The notes under the pieces: model-generated
Database searches by the model: none
What the model saw: only the letters and a program-made list of their open reading frames with translations
What the model was told of the DNA's origin: nothing
IMG/VR virus record: IMGVR_UViG_3300032820_000001
Span: 62,001-126,000 of that record
DNA length: 64,000 nt
Direction: 5' to 3' (one strand)
Origin: a virus
Made by a program: the position numbers and the translations under genes
Part shown: positions 50,913 through 63,400 of the stretch, one piece after another
How positions within the stretch are numbered: the first letter of the stretch is position 1
Layout: each line of letters opens with the position of its first letter

Positions 50913-53291
50913 TTATTCTTCTCTAGGCTTAAAGTTGTAACCATACTCAACATTAAAGTCTATTTTTTTGCCAGTTTCAATTGATGTCAATCTTATCTTA
51001 AACTTCTTATCCCAAATAGAGCCCTCAGTTGTAATCCCAAGCTGGATATCCCCATTGGTAACATCCCTAGAAGATCTTTTGTCTCTTAGCGGCTCGGATT
51101 TAACAAGAAGATTCTGCATTGTTGGTCGCAGGCGCAGAAACTTTTTCATCTTGCGCTCCTTCACTCTTTCGTCTGGTAGAGACTCTTCATAATTATATTC
51201 ATTGATAATGAGGTACGGGGAGAATCCACCAATTAATGTAACCTCAAATGTCTTCGATGGATTAGAAACATTTCCATGAGCGTCAATTGATCTAAACATA
51301 TAATAATATGTGGTATCTGCTGTAACATCATCTAGTATTTCCTTCTGTGTAACCCTCCGCCACATCTTTCCTCGAAGGGAGCGCGGGGTTTCAGGAGCAC
51401 TGGTAGTTCTATAAACCTCATATAATTTTGTTTCGTCGTCGTTTTTAAAGGTAATACATTGAGGACACCCTTCCACTTCGGAGGGGCCTTGGGCCTTCCT
51501 TATTTTTTGCATTCGGATTACTTCCTCCTGCGACATCTCGAAAGGAACCTGACTCACAGTCTCTGTTTGATCTTCAAAGATAATTTGGATCTTTCTTGCT
51601 TCACCGATGAAGCTTCGAAACTCAACGTTCGGATAGACCGGCGGGTGGCTTGAAACAAAAGATTCGCCAGAACCAACAACATTCTCCACAATCTTAATAG
51701 CAGCATTATTGTTGACGACGATGCCAGCCTCGTTGCCGGCTTCGTCGACTTGAACGCTAACGGCATCGGCTTCCCATTCGGGGTCGCCCGGCATAGCTGT
51801 AGAACTGCCAATGTGAAAATCATTATAAGTATACTCTGACCCCAAAACTATGGAATATGAAAAAACTCTATAAATGTATTCCTCTCCAACCTTCACCTGA
51901 GTATCCATAAATTTAAATAACTGCGCCTGTTCCGAGTTGAAAAAGAAGAAATTCTGAATTGGTTTTTGGGTTGAATTCTTTTTATATTTCGCAACACGGT
52001 ACATGAGGGTTTCTGAATAGGCGTAGTCTCCATCTATAATATCACTGTAAGATCTCCACTGCTGATTTATAATGTTATATATTCCTTCCAAAAATTCAAG
52101 GTGATCAATCACATCAGTGAAGCCTCGGTTCTCTTCTTGGAACGTGTTTTTGCGATCTTCTTCTGTGCCGAGAACAATTGTTTTATCGCTAAATCCTCCG
52201 ATACCTGTTTCGAGGACTGTTAGTAGATCCCAAACTTTTGGCTGGGCTTGGTAAATCTGGCCAGTGGACGTGCTTCTTATAAACTCTTCTCTCTCTTGGG
52301 CTATCTCCACGTTAAGAGTAGATGCCACATTCTTCATGAGGTAATTTGCTAAATTCGTGTTTTCAAACTCTTTACCCACTGGGCCGCTTTCGGACATGCC
52401 AATATCAAAACCAACATAATATGGGAAAGATTCTTTAGTGACGTCGACGGCTCGGTTGACATCCAAGATACTTTTATTTGGATAAAATACATTTTTATAT
52501 TTTTCTGATGGTACTTGGCTCCTTATATTTACAGCGTAGTTTCGGAAGAAATTCTTTATGTTGTTGTCGGGATATCCCATCTGATTGCGGGTGGGTTGGT
52601 ATCCAGTCGACAAAGGCTCCCCGGTTGAATCATATCTCATAACTTCAGGATTTAGTTGTGCGGGGAAAGCAATACCATCGTCATGATACATGTACCTGCT
52701 TTCATAGTTCGCATCCAACATTAAATAGGTTCCATAAGAATCAAGCAAATTAAGTTCGCTGAAGTAGAGACCTGATGTTGCGTCTTCATACTCTTTTATA
52801 TAAAAATTGTACTTAGAGGACATAGTTCCTACGCGGGTCTCCGGTAAGATGAATGACAAATCCATAACTGGTATCGTTGATAAATCTTTTGAAAGATTGG
52901 AAATTCTTAATTCATCTCCGCTTACCATAATATTTTCAATTGTTCCACCGAAGCCGGCTGGGTTGGGTGGCATATTGTGGGCTGTTCCAAACGCGGTGAG
53001 ATCGAGGGGGAAGTTCTGATTTTCTGGTAGGTCTTTTGACAAATCAATTGAAGCTCTTCCCACCTTCCAAGAAGATCCGAGATCATTTCGAAATCTATCT
53101 TCTGAAAAGAGCTGGGCGTTGACCCACGTTTCCGAGGTTGCGCCGCCGGCAGTCGTGGGCCGAGGGGGTGCGGGCGTTTTTCTATATCCTCCGTCCATGT
53201 AGTTTTGTACAAACTGAGGAAGCGAAGAGTCGTCAATATCTTTGACAATATTCTTTTCGGTGAATAAAGCATTTATCTTAGAAAATTTCAT
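50913..53291 (-). CDS. Large tail/adsorption protein with a fibronectin-III-like domain (792 aa)
   Basis: This 792-residue protein starts MKFSKINALFTEKNIVKDID. About residues 1-500 are rich in Tyr/Asn/Asp without a domain I can name. A C-terminal region (about 625-690) looks like a fibronectin type III domain: LYEVYRTTSAPETP, then DVTADTTYYYMFRSIDAHGNVSNPSKTFEVTL. The last 90 residues are basic. FN3 domains are common in phage tail tips and adhesins and bind surfaces. The gene is 3 nt from the preceding 1009-residue gene and in the same transcript. I infer a base-plate or tail-fibre-attachment role. Confidence 0.65.
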   Translation of the reverse strand: MKFSKINALFTEKNIVKDIDDSSLPQFVQNYMDGGYRKTPAPPRPTTAGGATSETWVNAQLFSEDRFRNDLGSSWKVGRASIDLSKDLPENQNFPLDLTAFGTAHNMPPNPAGFGGTIENIMVSGDELRISNLSKDLSTIPVMDLSFILPETRVGTMSSKYNFYIKEYEDATSGLYFSELNLLDSYGTYLMLDANYESRYMYHDDGIAFPAQLNPEVMRYDSTGEPLSTGYQPTRNQMGYPDNNIKNFFRNYAVNIRSQVPSEKYKNVFYPNKSILDVNRAVDVTKESFPYYVGFDIGMSESGPVGKEFENTNLANYLMKNVASTLNVEIAQEREEFIRSTSTGQIYQAQPKVWDLLTVLETGIGGFSDKTIVLGTEEDRKNTFQEENRGFTDVIDHLEFLEGIYNIINQQWRSYSDIIDGDYAYSETLMYRVAKYKKNSTQKPIQNFFFFNSEQAQLFKFMDTQVKVGEEYIYRVFSYSIVLGSEYTYNDFHIGSSTAMPGDPEWEADAVSVQVDEAGNEAGIVVNNNAAIKIVENVVGSGESFVSSHPPVYPNVEFRSFIGEARKIQIIFEDQTETVSQVPFEMSQEEVIRMQKIRKAQGPSEVEGCPQCITFKNDDETKLYEVYRTTSAPETPRSLRGKMWRRVTQKEILDDVTADTTYYYMFRSIDAHGNVSNPSKTFEVTLIGGFSPYLIINEYNYEESLPDERVKERKMKKFLRLRPTMQNLLVKSEPLRDKRSSRDVTNGDIQLGITTEGSIWDKKFKIRLTSIETGKKIDFNVEYGYNFKPREE

Positions 53292-53294
53292 ATA

Positions 53295-56200
53295 TTATCT
53301 CCCTCCCCCAAGAATATCTTCAACCGTCTTTTCGTCAGCAACAGCGGCACACGCAGGATCGCCGGTACCGCCAGTGCCCGTTGATCTCGGATCGAACCTA
53401 TCACCAGTATCAATCCCAAAAGAATCATATATCTCATTTATCTGATCAAGATTATCTGCTAAATTAAGTTGTATTTGTAGTCGCGATATGACATCATCTG
53501 GGGCAGCGGCATATGCCGGAACACTGATAACAAAATACTCATTATAAATTTGTGCTGTGTTGCTTCTCTTAAACCCGATCTGATCCGCTTCATATGGTTT
53601 TAGTCTGCACAGAATATTTTTGCCGGCGCTGAAATTGTAATAGTCGCGGGTGAGAGGCATAAAATTGGGGGAGCTTATGAGTGTGTCTCCGTCAATGTCC
53701 TTGTCGTATCCCGTCAGAACCTCTATCTCTGCCATAGAGCCTAAAATTAAATTATATCTATCATTGTTTCCCGCGTTGGCAGAGGAGATGATAGCACTAA
53801 ATGCAGTACCAAAATTAAAACCAGACGAGAATATAGCCTTTAAGTGGTTGGGTAAAAGGTCAAAGTTCTTTTTAGATATGGTTTTATTTTTCCCATCGAT
53901 GCCGATGATCTCCAAGCTTTCACCAGATTGGATAATTTTCGAAGAAAGTGATGATAAATCCTTATCCAAAGTAGTGGGTGGAACTTTGGTGTTCTGCAAA
54001 TTTGGAGAATTAATACTCGTAAATCTCGCCATTGGATTAATGTTTTCTAGTTTTCTGTTAATTTCTTCAAAAGCCCTCGACCCCTTTTGCACCCCCGATG
54101 AAAGAATAATATCAGAAATTTTAGCAGTATCAAAGGGGTTTGAATAGCCAAGCTCTCTCGTGTGAAAGGCTGCCTCAAATTTCTCAATAGATTCTTTTGC
54201 TGCGTTATTTTCGTTTAGTTGGGTCTGATCGTTTACCATGGTAAAATTTTCGTCGTTTGCGGGACGAATCTGCAGAAAGCTTGAAAAATTGTTCTGTAAA
54301 CGAGGCTTCGTGAGTTCTGCTAATACATTTCTATATTTCTTTTCTTCATCTCCCGAAGAAAGTGTTTCAACTTGAACATCTCCAGAAAACGAAGTAGTAT
54401 CGTCGCTATTCACCATGTAGGTTTTGTCACTCAACCGAATAGAAGTTGGGGTAAGAAACGAGAAAGAAGAGCCTCGGCCTTGTGATGTTATCGACTGACT
54501 TCCATATTTTACAGAGAAGGAGACATCTTCTGCGTTGAAAAACCTAATACTTTCATCTTGCATTCTTTTTTCGAAGTCGGGGCCGCTGATAGTTTTAAGT
54601 CCTTGAGCGGCATCGATTTCCAAAACCTCCGTCGAGGAAAGGAAAGCAATTCCTTTTTTATAGGTATCAGCGGCGTTAAAAACTTCAGGAAACGTATATC
54701 CTATGGAAAATTTTAATTTGCCGCGTGGGGTTCCAGCAGTTTGAGCCTCTGTTTTTGTTTTCCATACTGTTCCGGTGCCACGGTCGACGACGGTCATCAC
54801 CTTCCTCATGTTTTGTTGCATGGTGGCAAGAATACTAATTGCTTTATCTACACCAGCAATTGTTCCAGTTCGGGGAGATAAATTATATCTCAAAGTGTTG
54901 ATAAACTTTTTAATCGAGGGGTCGTCTAAGTTATCAGCCAAAAAAGTTATATTCTCTGATATTGATATAAGGGCCCGAATATATGGGAGGTTTTCAAAGG
55001 GCGTTCTTAATTTCATATTAGCAATAAATTCAGGATCATATGTATCTGTGCTTTTATCGTAATTATTATTTTCGTCGAGCGTATTTCTATAGCTCTCAAG
55101 CTGCGCTTTTGATTGAGCGAGATCTCTGCTTTGGAAATCCATAAATTTATAAATTCCGTCGACTACTTCGGCCTGAACTGTATATTGGTATTTTCCCATA
55201 TTGATGTTTTTGAAAGAGCGATCTGCGCCGGAAAAACTTCGAAGAAGGAGATCTCCATGCTGAAAACTAAATTCTTCTTCGCGGAGGGCGCCATATCTGG
55301 CATTTGATTCTCTGAAATTATCTCCGGTTTCCTCTCCTCCGATAACAAACAATTCATTTGGCTCCGAGCATATATCTCCCGTTGTTCCTGCCGAGTCTAC
55401 GCGGCGTCTTTTTAATTCCATGACCCTTATCGCAGAACTCAAAAGAACTCGATCTCTAAGTCTCGGTGGCATACGATCAAAAAGATTTCCATACTTAGAA
55501 GTGTTTAAGTAGGCGGACTCATAATCTAGTGTAAAAAAGAACCTTAGATTTCCGTCTAGGTCTCTGCAGGTGCGGAGCGGGGAAAAGTAATTTAAGGTGG
55601 TGCCGCTCAAGCAGTGAAGTATTTCTTTTTTCAGTGAACTGAACGGGGATGAAATTCGAGGAAGAACATCATATAAGTCCCTATAATCTGCGACTTTTAT
55701 ATTGGGAATGGTTCGAACTGTTAGAAACTCAGGAGTATCGGTAGCACTGGTTCCTGTTATCCATCGGCCATTTTCGAGTTGTACTTTGGGGCCGCGATAA
55801 AAGGCAGTGCCCAAGAAATACCCCACAGATTTTGTAAGGGCTTCTCCGTTCTCCATCGTCGGAACAACCGATGGCACACCCGATATTTCCTTCATATCAA
55901 CAACTCTAAACGTAATTCCCCTACTAATACTTAAATCTTGTTTTGTTATTTTTGTATTGGCAGAATAAGACAACTTAATTAAATTATCATAATTGAATTC
56001 CTTCAAAACAATTTTATAAGCGACTCGCTGGAATTTCTTTCTTTTATTCTTCCTTGTGATTCTTTCAACAGAGTGGATGTGATCGTTGGACGATATTGTT
56101 ATAGAGCGAGGCGTGGATCCAAGTGCCCCTCTTCTTTTAGAAGCCTCAGTGAGTTCTATTTTCAGCAGATTTTTATAATCATCGTTCGTAACCCAAGTCC

Positions 56201-56324
56201 CAACACCCGATGAATTTATATACTCATTAATGGATAGGTGGACAACTACACGATCCCTCTCCAGAAGAACTGCGTCTATCTCCACATTTGGTACAAGATC
56301 CCCAACAAGATCAATCGCTGCCAT
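53295..56324 (-). CDS. Large structural-type protein (1009 aa), tail/base plate
   Basis: This 1009-residue protein starts MAAIDLVGDLVPNVEIDAVLLERDRVVVHLSINEYI, which looks like a beta-domain interface. It has no signal peptide, coiled coil or enzyme motif I can recognise. Regions about 90-150 (RITRKNKRKKFQRVAYKIVLKEF) are basic, the middle is mixed alpha/beta, and the last 50 residues hold a short Gly/Thr linker with a Cys (GTGGTGDPACAAVADEKTVED). It lies between the 376- and 792-residue structural genes with gaps of 13 and 3 nt. Its size fits a base-plate wedge or tail-tip component, but I cannot assign a homologue. Confidence 0.6.
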   Translation of the reverse strand: MAAIDLVGDLVPNVEIDAVLLERDRVVVHLSINEYINSSGVGTWVTNDDYKNLLKIELTEASKRRGALGSTPRSITISSNDHIHSVERITRKNKRKKFQRVAYKIVLKEFNYDNLIKLSYSANTKITKQDLSISRGITFRVVDMKEISGVPSVVPTMENGEALTKSVGYFLGTAFYRGPKVQLENGRWITGTSATDTPEFLTVRTIPNIKVADYRDLYDVLPRISSPFSSLKKEILHCLSGTTLNYFSPLRTCRDLDGNLRFFFTLDYESAYLNTSKYGNLFDRMPPRLRDRVLLSSAIRVMELKRRRVDSAGTTGDICSEPNELFVIGGEETGDNFRESNARYGALREEEFSFQHGDLLLRSFSGADRSFKNINMGKYQYTVQAEVVDGIYKFMDFQSRDLAQSKAQLESYRNTLDENNNYDKSTDTYDPEFIANMKLRTPFENLPYIRALISISENITFLADNLDDPSIKKFINTLRYNLSPRTGTIAGVDKAISILATMQQNMRKVMTVVDRGTGTVWKTKTEAQTAGTPRGKLKFSIGYTFPEVFNAADTYKKGIAFLSSTEVLEIDAAQGLKTISGPDFEKRMQDESIRFFNAEDVSFSVKYGSQSITSQGRGSSFSFLTPTSIRLSDKTYMVNSDDTTSFSGDVQVETLSSGDEEKKYRNVLAELTKPRLQNNFSSFLQIRPANDENFTMVNDQTQLNENNAAKESIEKFEAAFHTRELGYSNPFDTAKISDIILSSGVQKGSRAFEEINRKLENINPMARFTSINSPNLQNTKVPPTTLDKDLSSLSSKIIQSGESLEIIGIDGKNKTISKKNFDLLPNHLKAIFSSGFNFGTAFSAIISSANAGNNDRYNLILGSMAEIEVLTGYDKDIDGDTLISSPNFMPLTRDYYNFSAGKNILCRLKPYEADQIGFKRSNTAQIYNEYFVISVPAYAAAPDDVISRLQIQLNLADNLDQINEIYDSFGIDTGDRFDPRSTGTGGTGDPACAAVADEKTVEDILGGGR

Positions 56325-56337
56325 TTAGTCTACCTCC

Positions 56338-57468
56338 CTAATCATCACACGGTGGATCACTTTCGTTATTGCGAGTTGCATCATTATCATATAGCCCACC
56401 CTGATTCCCAGAAGAATTTTCCAAATCTTCCAATATCTCTGAATTCATATTTGCAATCTCGTCTAGGCTGAGGCCGTAGACATCGCTTCCTGCTCCACCA
56501 GTTCTTGAATTATCAATCGTCGGAAATCTAAAAGAACTAATCAAAGATTCCAAATCTCTAATGTCTGCAAATCTCCCACTGGCAAAGGCTCGCTGCAGAA
56601 TGGTTCTATCTATTTCACCATCCAACTCTAAATCAAAATAATACTCTACCATCCCAGGATCATACGAAGCATCAAAATCTGCATCAGAGGATGGATCATG
56701 ATCTAACATAATTCCGTCAACAATCCTATTAAACTGAGGTGTTTTCTTAAATTTGAGGGGATACAATATTTCTTCATTTGCCTCATCCTTCACTTCGTAA
56801 ACCTCGACATTAAAATTCTTGTCGTCGGAAGTGGAGTTTTTCTCTTGCAAGTAAAGTAAAAACTCTGCGTCTTCGGTTTCTTTGAGAGTGACACTGCTGC
56901 CATCTGGAAAGATATGGCCATAGACCGCTGAATTGTCGTCTGTTCCTCTTATTCCCTTCTCTGTAAAAATTCTTTTCTTGACCTCTATTTGCGGGATGTT
57001 AACGACAGAACCTGTCGTATCACCAAAATAAAAATAGGGAACTGCAGAATCAGTGGAGCCGAGGAGCATGTAAGATCTCCAGGCGGGGTAATATTTGCTA
57101 TCGTTGGACGAGTGGCCAATCGGGAGGAAGATATCTTTTCTCTTTTTCTCCTCCGCCAAAGTGGAGTCCAAATATCGAAGACCATAAGCCGATTCGTAAT
57201 TGTCCATGAAGTCGGTTGGTACGCCGTCGAAACTCACTTCGTTTCGGTTTCTTGCACCGTCCTTGTGAATTTGCAGCCTTGATCTTGGTGTTTCAAGGAT
57301 CCTTTGGTCGACGTTGCCGGAAGAACATCCATATTGGTCATCGTAAATTACATCATGATCAAAAAACGCATAATGAGAGGGATTAAGTCTCCCTCTCGAA
57401 TATAAAGTCTTTCCATAAGATGTCAATTTAATCTCGACTACTTCTTCTTTTTTATCAAAAAATGTCAT
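56338..57468 (-). CDS. Structural-type protein (376 aa), tail/base-plate cluster
   Basis: This 376-residue protein starts MTFFDKKEEVVEIKLTSYGKTL and continues RGRLNPSHYAFFDHDVIYDDQYG (about 26-48). The start 'FFDKKEEV--I-LT-YGK-L-SRG' with 'P--YAFFDDD--YD' is a pattern I recall from virion proteins of marine phages with no known function. The C-terminal 60 residues are Asp/Asn/Ser-rich and probably disordered (LSLDEIANMNSEILEDLEN), ending with Cys. Its ATG overlaps the upstream stop as ATGA, so it is coupled to the 2039-residue gene. It probably assembles with that protein. Confidence 0.65.
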   Translation of the reverse strand: MTFFDKKEEVVEIKLTSYGKTLYSRGRLNPSHYAFFDHDVIYDDQYGCSSGNVDQRILETPRSRLQIHKDGARNRNEVSFDGVPTDFMDNYESAYGLRYLDSTLAEEKKRKDIFLPIGHSSNDSKYYPAWRSYMLLGSTDSAVPYFYFGDTTGSVVNIPQIEVKKRIFTEKGIRGTDDNSAVYGHIFPDGSSVTLKETEDAEFLLYLQEKNSTSDDKNFNVEVYEVKDEANEEILYPLKFKKTPQFNRIVDGIMLDHDPSSDADFDASYDPGMVEYYFDLELDGEIDRTILQRAFASGRFADIRDLESLISSFRFPTIDNSRTGGAGSDVYGLSLDEIANMNSEILEDLENSSGNQGGLYDNDATRNNESDPPCDD

Positions 57469-60400
57469 CCTGTATCTTCATCATCCTTTTTAAATACAAC
57501 GCTCACGTCAACCTTTGCTCGCTCAACGAGGGAACAAAAATCATAAGGCCAATTGTAATTATACGACGGAATAACTTCTGTCTGCCCATCGCCTTGAAAA
57601 TTAAACTTAAATCTGTTATCATCTGAAGAATCTGTCGTTGTTTCATAGTAATTCCATTTGGCCATCTGTTTGACCTTGAACACCATGAATTTAATATCTG
57701 TCGGGAATTCTACATTGTGGAAAAAGTTATGCTGATCGAATCCGTGGGTGATTTCAATTTCATCTGTCTCTGGATTCGCGGCAATTGCAGGTGTGACCCC
57801 TTGCCAAATATCAATCAAGTCCCGCTGTGAAAGGACATGATCAAATTCCAGGAAGTAAGAAACAAACGTCTTAATGTCGTCATATTTAAGGAAATCATAT
57901 TGAGGGGGAACAACATATTTTTTCATCGCCTGTATGGTTTCTGAAATAGAAGTTTCTCTTATATCTTCACTAATCGCATACCCCTTGTCTTCCAAATTTT
58001 TCTTCTGCTTCTTCAATTCCGTCTTGCTAAATCGGATAAAATGTTTTCCCTTATCAATTTCCACCGTTTTATATGGGATGGCTTTATCAACATATGGAAT
58101 GACCATGATAGCCTCACTTATATCTTTCTTGTCAGCAACGGTTCCAACTTTCTTTGTTCCTGGCGTAAAACCGCAGACATCTATAAGTGAGCCAGTGGTG
58201 AGTGTGTTGACGCTTCGTTTTGCGAAGCTCTCTCTCAGCTCAAATTCATATCCCTTATCCGGCTGAACAGGTTGTCCGTAGCTCGTCCACACACTTCGAG
58301 GGGGCTTCCAACCGGCGGTGCCAGAAGTAAATTGAAACACTGGATCATCCTCAAGATCGGTTACGTGAGAGCTATAATTTGCCAAGTAAGCACTTGAAGA
58401 ATTATTAACAACGGGGCACTCATATTTTGTGGCAATTGCCCAACGAAGGTTTTCGGCGCTTCCTGCGGTTGCCCTATCCGCAATTGTACTGTCGCCGTCT
58501 TCAGATATAGAAAATTGAATATCTTTTTGAAGAATCTTGCCATACAGCTGAACCGAAGCTGAAACAGTTGTCTTCGTTGCTTCCTGGGTGTTTGTCATGA
58601 TGGCCGGCTCGCCGCCTTCTGTCCTTACTCTTGTTGGATCTAAAGTTAATATATTTTCTACTTTAACCGCCCTTAAAATTTCATCTAAACTTATTGGGCC
58701 ACCGACGGATGAACTATAAGATAGGCGAGCTATAGATTCTCCATAAAATCCGGGTGGTGTATATTGACAATAGGCAGGATCATAAAGACCGTCGATTGGC
58801 ATGCCATATAAACTTCCATGTATTCTATAATTTGTAGCGCGCTGGGCTCGGTATGTAAGTTGAACCATTCCGCCGGCGCTTACGACTTCGGGATCGGTGG
58901 GGGCGTAGTCATAACCAGAAGACCCAGCAGAAATATATACATCATTGATGTCCCCAGAAGAGCCGATGGCCATGTCAACACCTGAGCCATAATGCCCGCT
59001 GAACTGTTGGTAATCATTTCTAGCATATACGCGCTGTAAGATAGAACCGCTTAGGCCCTGTGAAAGCGATGGCCACGCGGCGACGTAGCCGGCCGCCATT
59101 GTTATTTCATAGAGCGTAATGCTACCTGCATTAGTAAGAGCATCCACATCGGTGCCAGTGGATCCTATCGCTAGATAAGAGTTGTGTTCTATATCGTCAT
59201 CTTCTTTTGTCTCTAATGATATATACTTTCCAAACTCAATATCATATTGCTCCGGTGATATTGTCATGGTACCTGGAGATGTGGCCCAAGCTCCATTTGA
59301 TGCCACTCTCACAAAACACACCTTGCCTTCGCCGGATGTTATATTTGCTCCGTAAGCGAGCAGCGTATCCGCGTCGAATGCCGTAAATGGGAGGCTGGCC
59401 GGAGTATAGAAGGGGGTTATGGACAAAGAGTTAATTACGGTAAGATCTGGTACAGAAGATGTATAATTGACTGATTCAAAAAAACTTGCACCGGTGTAAG
59501 TTAAAATTCGTATCGCTCCCTCCGGGTTTACTGCGGTACCATCAGTACCTTTAAATGCCACAACCGTTGCCTCAGAAGAAGAACAAGAAGTGAGGCAAAC
59601 GGCGCTGGCTTCGGCGGATGAAACGTCGACGACAGTGCAGGTGTCTAAGAGGGACGCCGTTAGGGGAGACGCGGTGTCGTAATTGTGTAAAAAAACAGTC
59701 GTGTCGGGGAGGGTGCTTATGCCGGACGAATCAGTAAAGCCCGATGAGGCGAAGATGACACCATCGGAGCCCGATGAGACAGACATAGTGGCGCCATAGC
59801 CCCGACTACCAGTAGGTTCGTACCTGGAAAGTAAAGAAATGGAAGTACCGTCGTACTTATAAAAGTAGGCTGCGCCGTACTCGCCGGGCGGATAACCGAT
59901 ATTTTCGCCGACTGCGCCGATGGCAAAGATCAAACCATCTGAACTAGATACCATAGCACAACTCTGGCCAAAGCCTGGAGAGTCACCGCCTGCTGCGGAC
60001 CCAGTTAGCATATCACCTGGATCCAAGTCAATAACATTTCCTGCTTCGTCCACGCTCAATAACATCGCTCGACCTACGAATGAGGATGTGGGGTGATATT
60101 TGCTGGTTGCCAGAACGTAAGCGCCGCCGGCGGGGTTCTCAATTACCGATGTGGCGAGCGACCACTGATCGAGTGTGGTAATATCTGCGTCCGGATCGGT
60201 AGCACTAACACTCATCCCTTCCGTCACGACCTCATTGACGGGGAAGAAGTCAGCCTCTCCATGATATTCAACGTTCTTACTCATGCCCACCTCGTCGCGT
60301 AAGACGATATCCATATAATATGTTTTATCTACCTCAACTTCAGAAAATTGTAATTCTGGGGCCGATGTAAAGGAGTTTAGTTCTCCCCCCTCTAAAAAGA

Positions 60401-63400
60401 AGTTCACACTTTCTGCGAGGAAATTATGAGAAGCTAATTCAAAATTTGGCTTCTTCTTGCCATCCCACTTGCTATAGTATTTAATACTAGCCGAAAAATG
60501 ATCTGGGTTGTCACTGCCAGGAATTGATGAAACGTTAAAAAAATCGGTGCTCTTTGGGAGGTTCTCATTAAAATTGTATAAGGTCTCAAACGGAAGGCGA
60601 ATGTTTGCTGCCGATGACAGGGGCACAATATAGAGTGGGTTTGCCACTGAGCCTGATGATCCGGAGAGGGGGTTCGATGTATAAATGGGATAATCCACGG
60701 CTAGCCCAGATTTAATAGAATTGTAAAGAATTCCAGGAGATGAAAAAGTTTTTAAGAAACTTTGCCAACCTTGGGCCGGGGCGAGCTCACGGACGGCCTC
60801 TGGTTTTGCGGCATCATATAAATACCCAGCCACATTATTGGACAAAGATTCGCTTAGTAAATTACCAAGCTGTACTGTTCTTGTATCTGGATAGAACCCG
60901 TTGTAAGGGAGTAATCTCTTAATTCCAGATGCCCTCAGCTTTATTTGTTTTGGATTTGCAAACTCCAAGTGATCGTCTCTGATTTTTTTCAAATGATCAA
61001 ATTCTTCTGACGAAAGATACGTATTTTCAAAATCAACATTAAAGGTCGTTGAAGTGGGGCTGTCTGCCGAAGAAGTGTAATTAGCTCCCAGGAGGGTTAA
61101 GAAATCTTTATTTTCGGCCCGGAAATTTCCCCCCTGTTCTGAAATATAATAGTCCATGTGTTCGGAGATTCTAAATTCCGGAAGGATTGAAGTTCCCTGT
61201 AGCAGACCCTTCATATTGTTATTATAATCTGAATATGTGTTATACCATCTTGTTTTCCCGGACATCTGCTCGATCAGTCGTTCCGAATAATCACTAAATG
61301 AGCCGTCAACTCCAATATTGTTTGTTTCCAGAAAAGCGAGTGCTGGTCTTGCTTCCGAGCCACCAGCTTGTGTCATTGACCGATCAGTGTCTGAATTAAG
61401 CTCTCCGACGTTCTTGGGTGCGGGGAGTACAGGGAGGGATGCATAACCATCAGATCTCATTGGATCGAAAGCTAGTGCATTAGATTGATTCTCTTCTCCC
61501 TCAATTTCATACCCCTGGGAATTTAGGGCGCCCGTTAAGCTCCTCATCTCCGTGGTTTTATATATTGTGTTTTGAGTTCCGTAAATTTTATCGTAGCCGC
61601 GTGGGCCGGTGCCAGCTACTTCAGAATAATTCCCACGGACACGAACCTTCTTCATAAAAGCGTTCTCATCTTTTGGCCATAAAGTCTGTCCATATGTTAA
61701 AGATATAAATCCCTTAACTGGATTATTGGGATCTTCACCTGACTCGTCGAGATATAGCTTTTTAAGTTCCGCATATTTTGTTTTCTTGTCGGAAACCCTA
61801 AAATTATAAAGCTGGTTAATCTCATCGTTGGAATACCGAGTTAGTTCATTTCCATAAGCGGTACTCAACAAAAATGGGGTTCCTGTCGTGTCAATTGCCA
61901 ATTCATGTTCCATTGGCATATGTTTTGCAACAACAGGGGGTTCGATATATTGAGTTGTCGGCGACTTCGTAATGGGAAGGATGTTGTGTTCCCGGTAATA
62001 TCTGGAGAGTCTTAGTTCGCCTCCTCGGATCTCTTTCCATGAATTATAAGTGTATGCAGCGCCAAAGAAATCAAAAGATTGTACAGCTGTGTCAGGATCG
62101 ATATAAACGTTGTTAAGGATGTGTGGGGAGGGTAAATTGATAATTACTGAAAAAACGTGTGCGTCGGTGCCGCCACCGCCGTCGGCCATATCCACAGTGA
62201 TGGTAGTATCTCCAACGTCGAGCAAAGTGGGAGATCCCGAAAAAGTTATGTTTTGACCTGCATAATCTATCACATACGACATCCAAGCTGGCTCATCGGT
62301 GACAAGAGCTGAAGTTACCGCAAATGGTGCATTAAAATACCACTTATATTCATAGGGCTCTTCAGCGATCCCATTCGGCAGAAGCGCCATCAGTGATGCT
62401 CTGCGCCAAGTAGTAAAATCAATAGTTCCAGAATAAAAAGCAATATCACTTCCGGTGGCGAATCCGGGAAACTCACTTTGTGTTGTTTCTGCTGAGGCTG
62501 TGATCCAGCTATACTGAAGGGTGCTTTGAGGAATGGCATGTGTTACATAACCATTATCATATACAAATTTATCAGTAACGACATCCGCATACCCACAATC
62601 CAAAGGGGGATAAAGGCAAGATCCGTCGTCAACCGTTGCATTAACTGTATAATTACACGCGTTGGCATCGGTACACCCTTCTGGAAAATCTGGGCCTCCA
62701 GGGAGGGCAGATGCCGAGGTATAGTCCCAACTGCTCGATATTACGTCAGATGACGACGTGAGAGTTTTATATAGTCGCGGGTTCCTATTTGTCGTATGAT
62801 ATTTTGTGGGTACACCTGGAGGAATATCCGTCGCCTTCGGCGTGTGTCTTGCCAAGTCTTCTGACAGCTCTCCTCGAACGTTCAAGTTCCGAAAAGGAAT
62901 TGCATTGTAAGCAGACATTTCTTCGCCGATTGGGTTTAAGAATCCACGCGACATTGTATACCGGCTTCCGGGAGCTGAGAACTTGTTTACGAAAATGAAA
63001 TTGTTGTATGAGCCAGTATTGTCTGGCATTGTATAGTCTGGCAATGTTCCAGTTGCAGGTTGCCCTGCAGCGTTGAGGGTATTTAAAACCCTTCCTTCCG
63101 TCCCCAAATGAAGGGGGTAATCAGTTGTGTATTGGCCGGGGAATTCGGCGAAGTGGCGAGGGTTTAATGTTCGTCCCGCTAATTGAACAACCTCATATTC
63201 CTGGCTGTAATTTCCAGGACTGTTAGTTTTTATGTTCCTGATATTTAGTGGTCGCTTTGCATAGGCATCGCGGAAGAACACGGGGCGCCCAGTTGACGAA
63301 ACAGATAGTGTTCCCGTCTGTGCTGCAACTACAAAGCCCTCTTGGCGGTCGGTGGTACTGCCAATTTCTTGATGTCTAAACGGCTCGCCTCCAACCATAT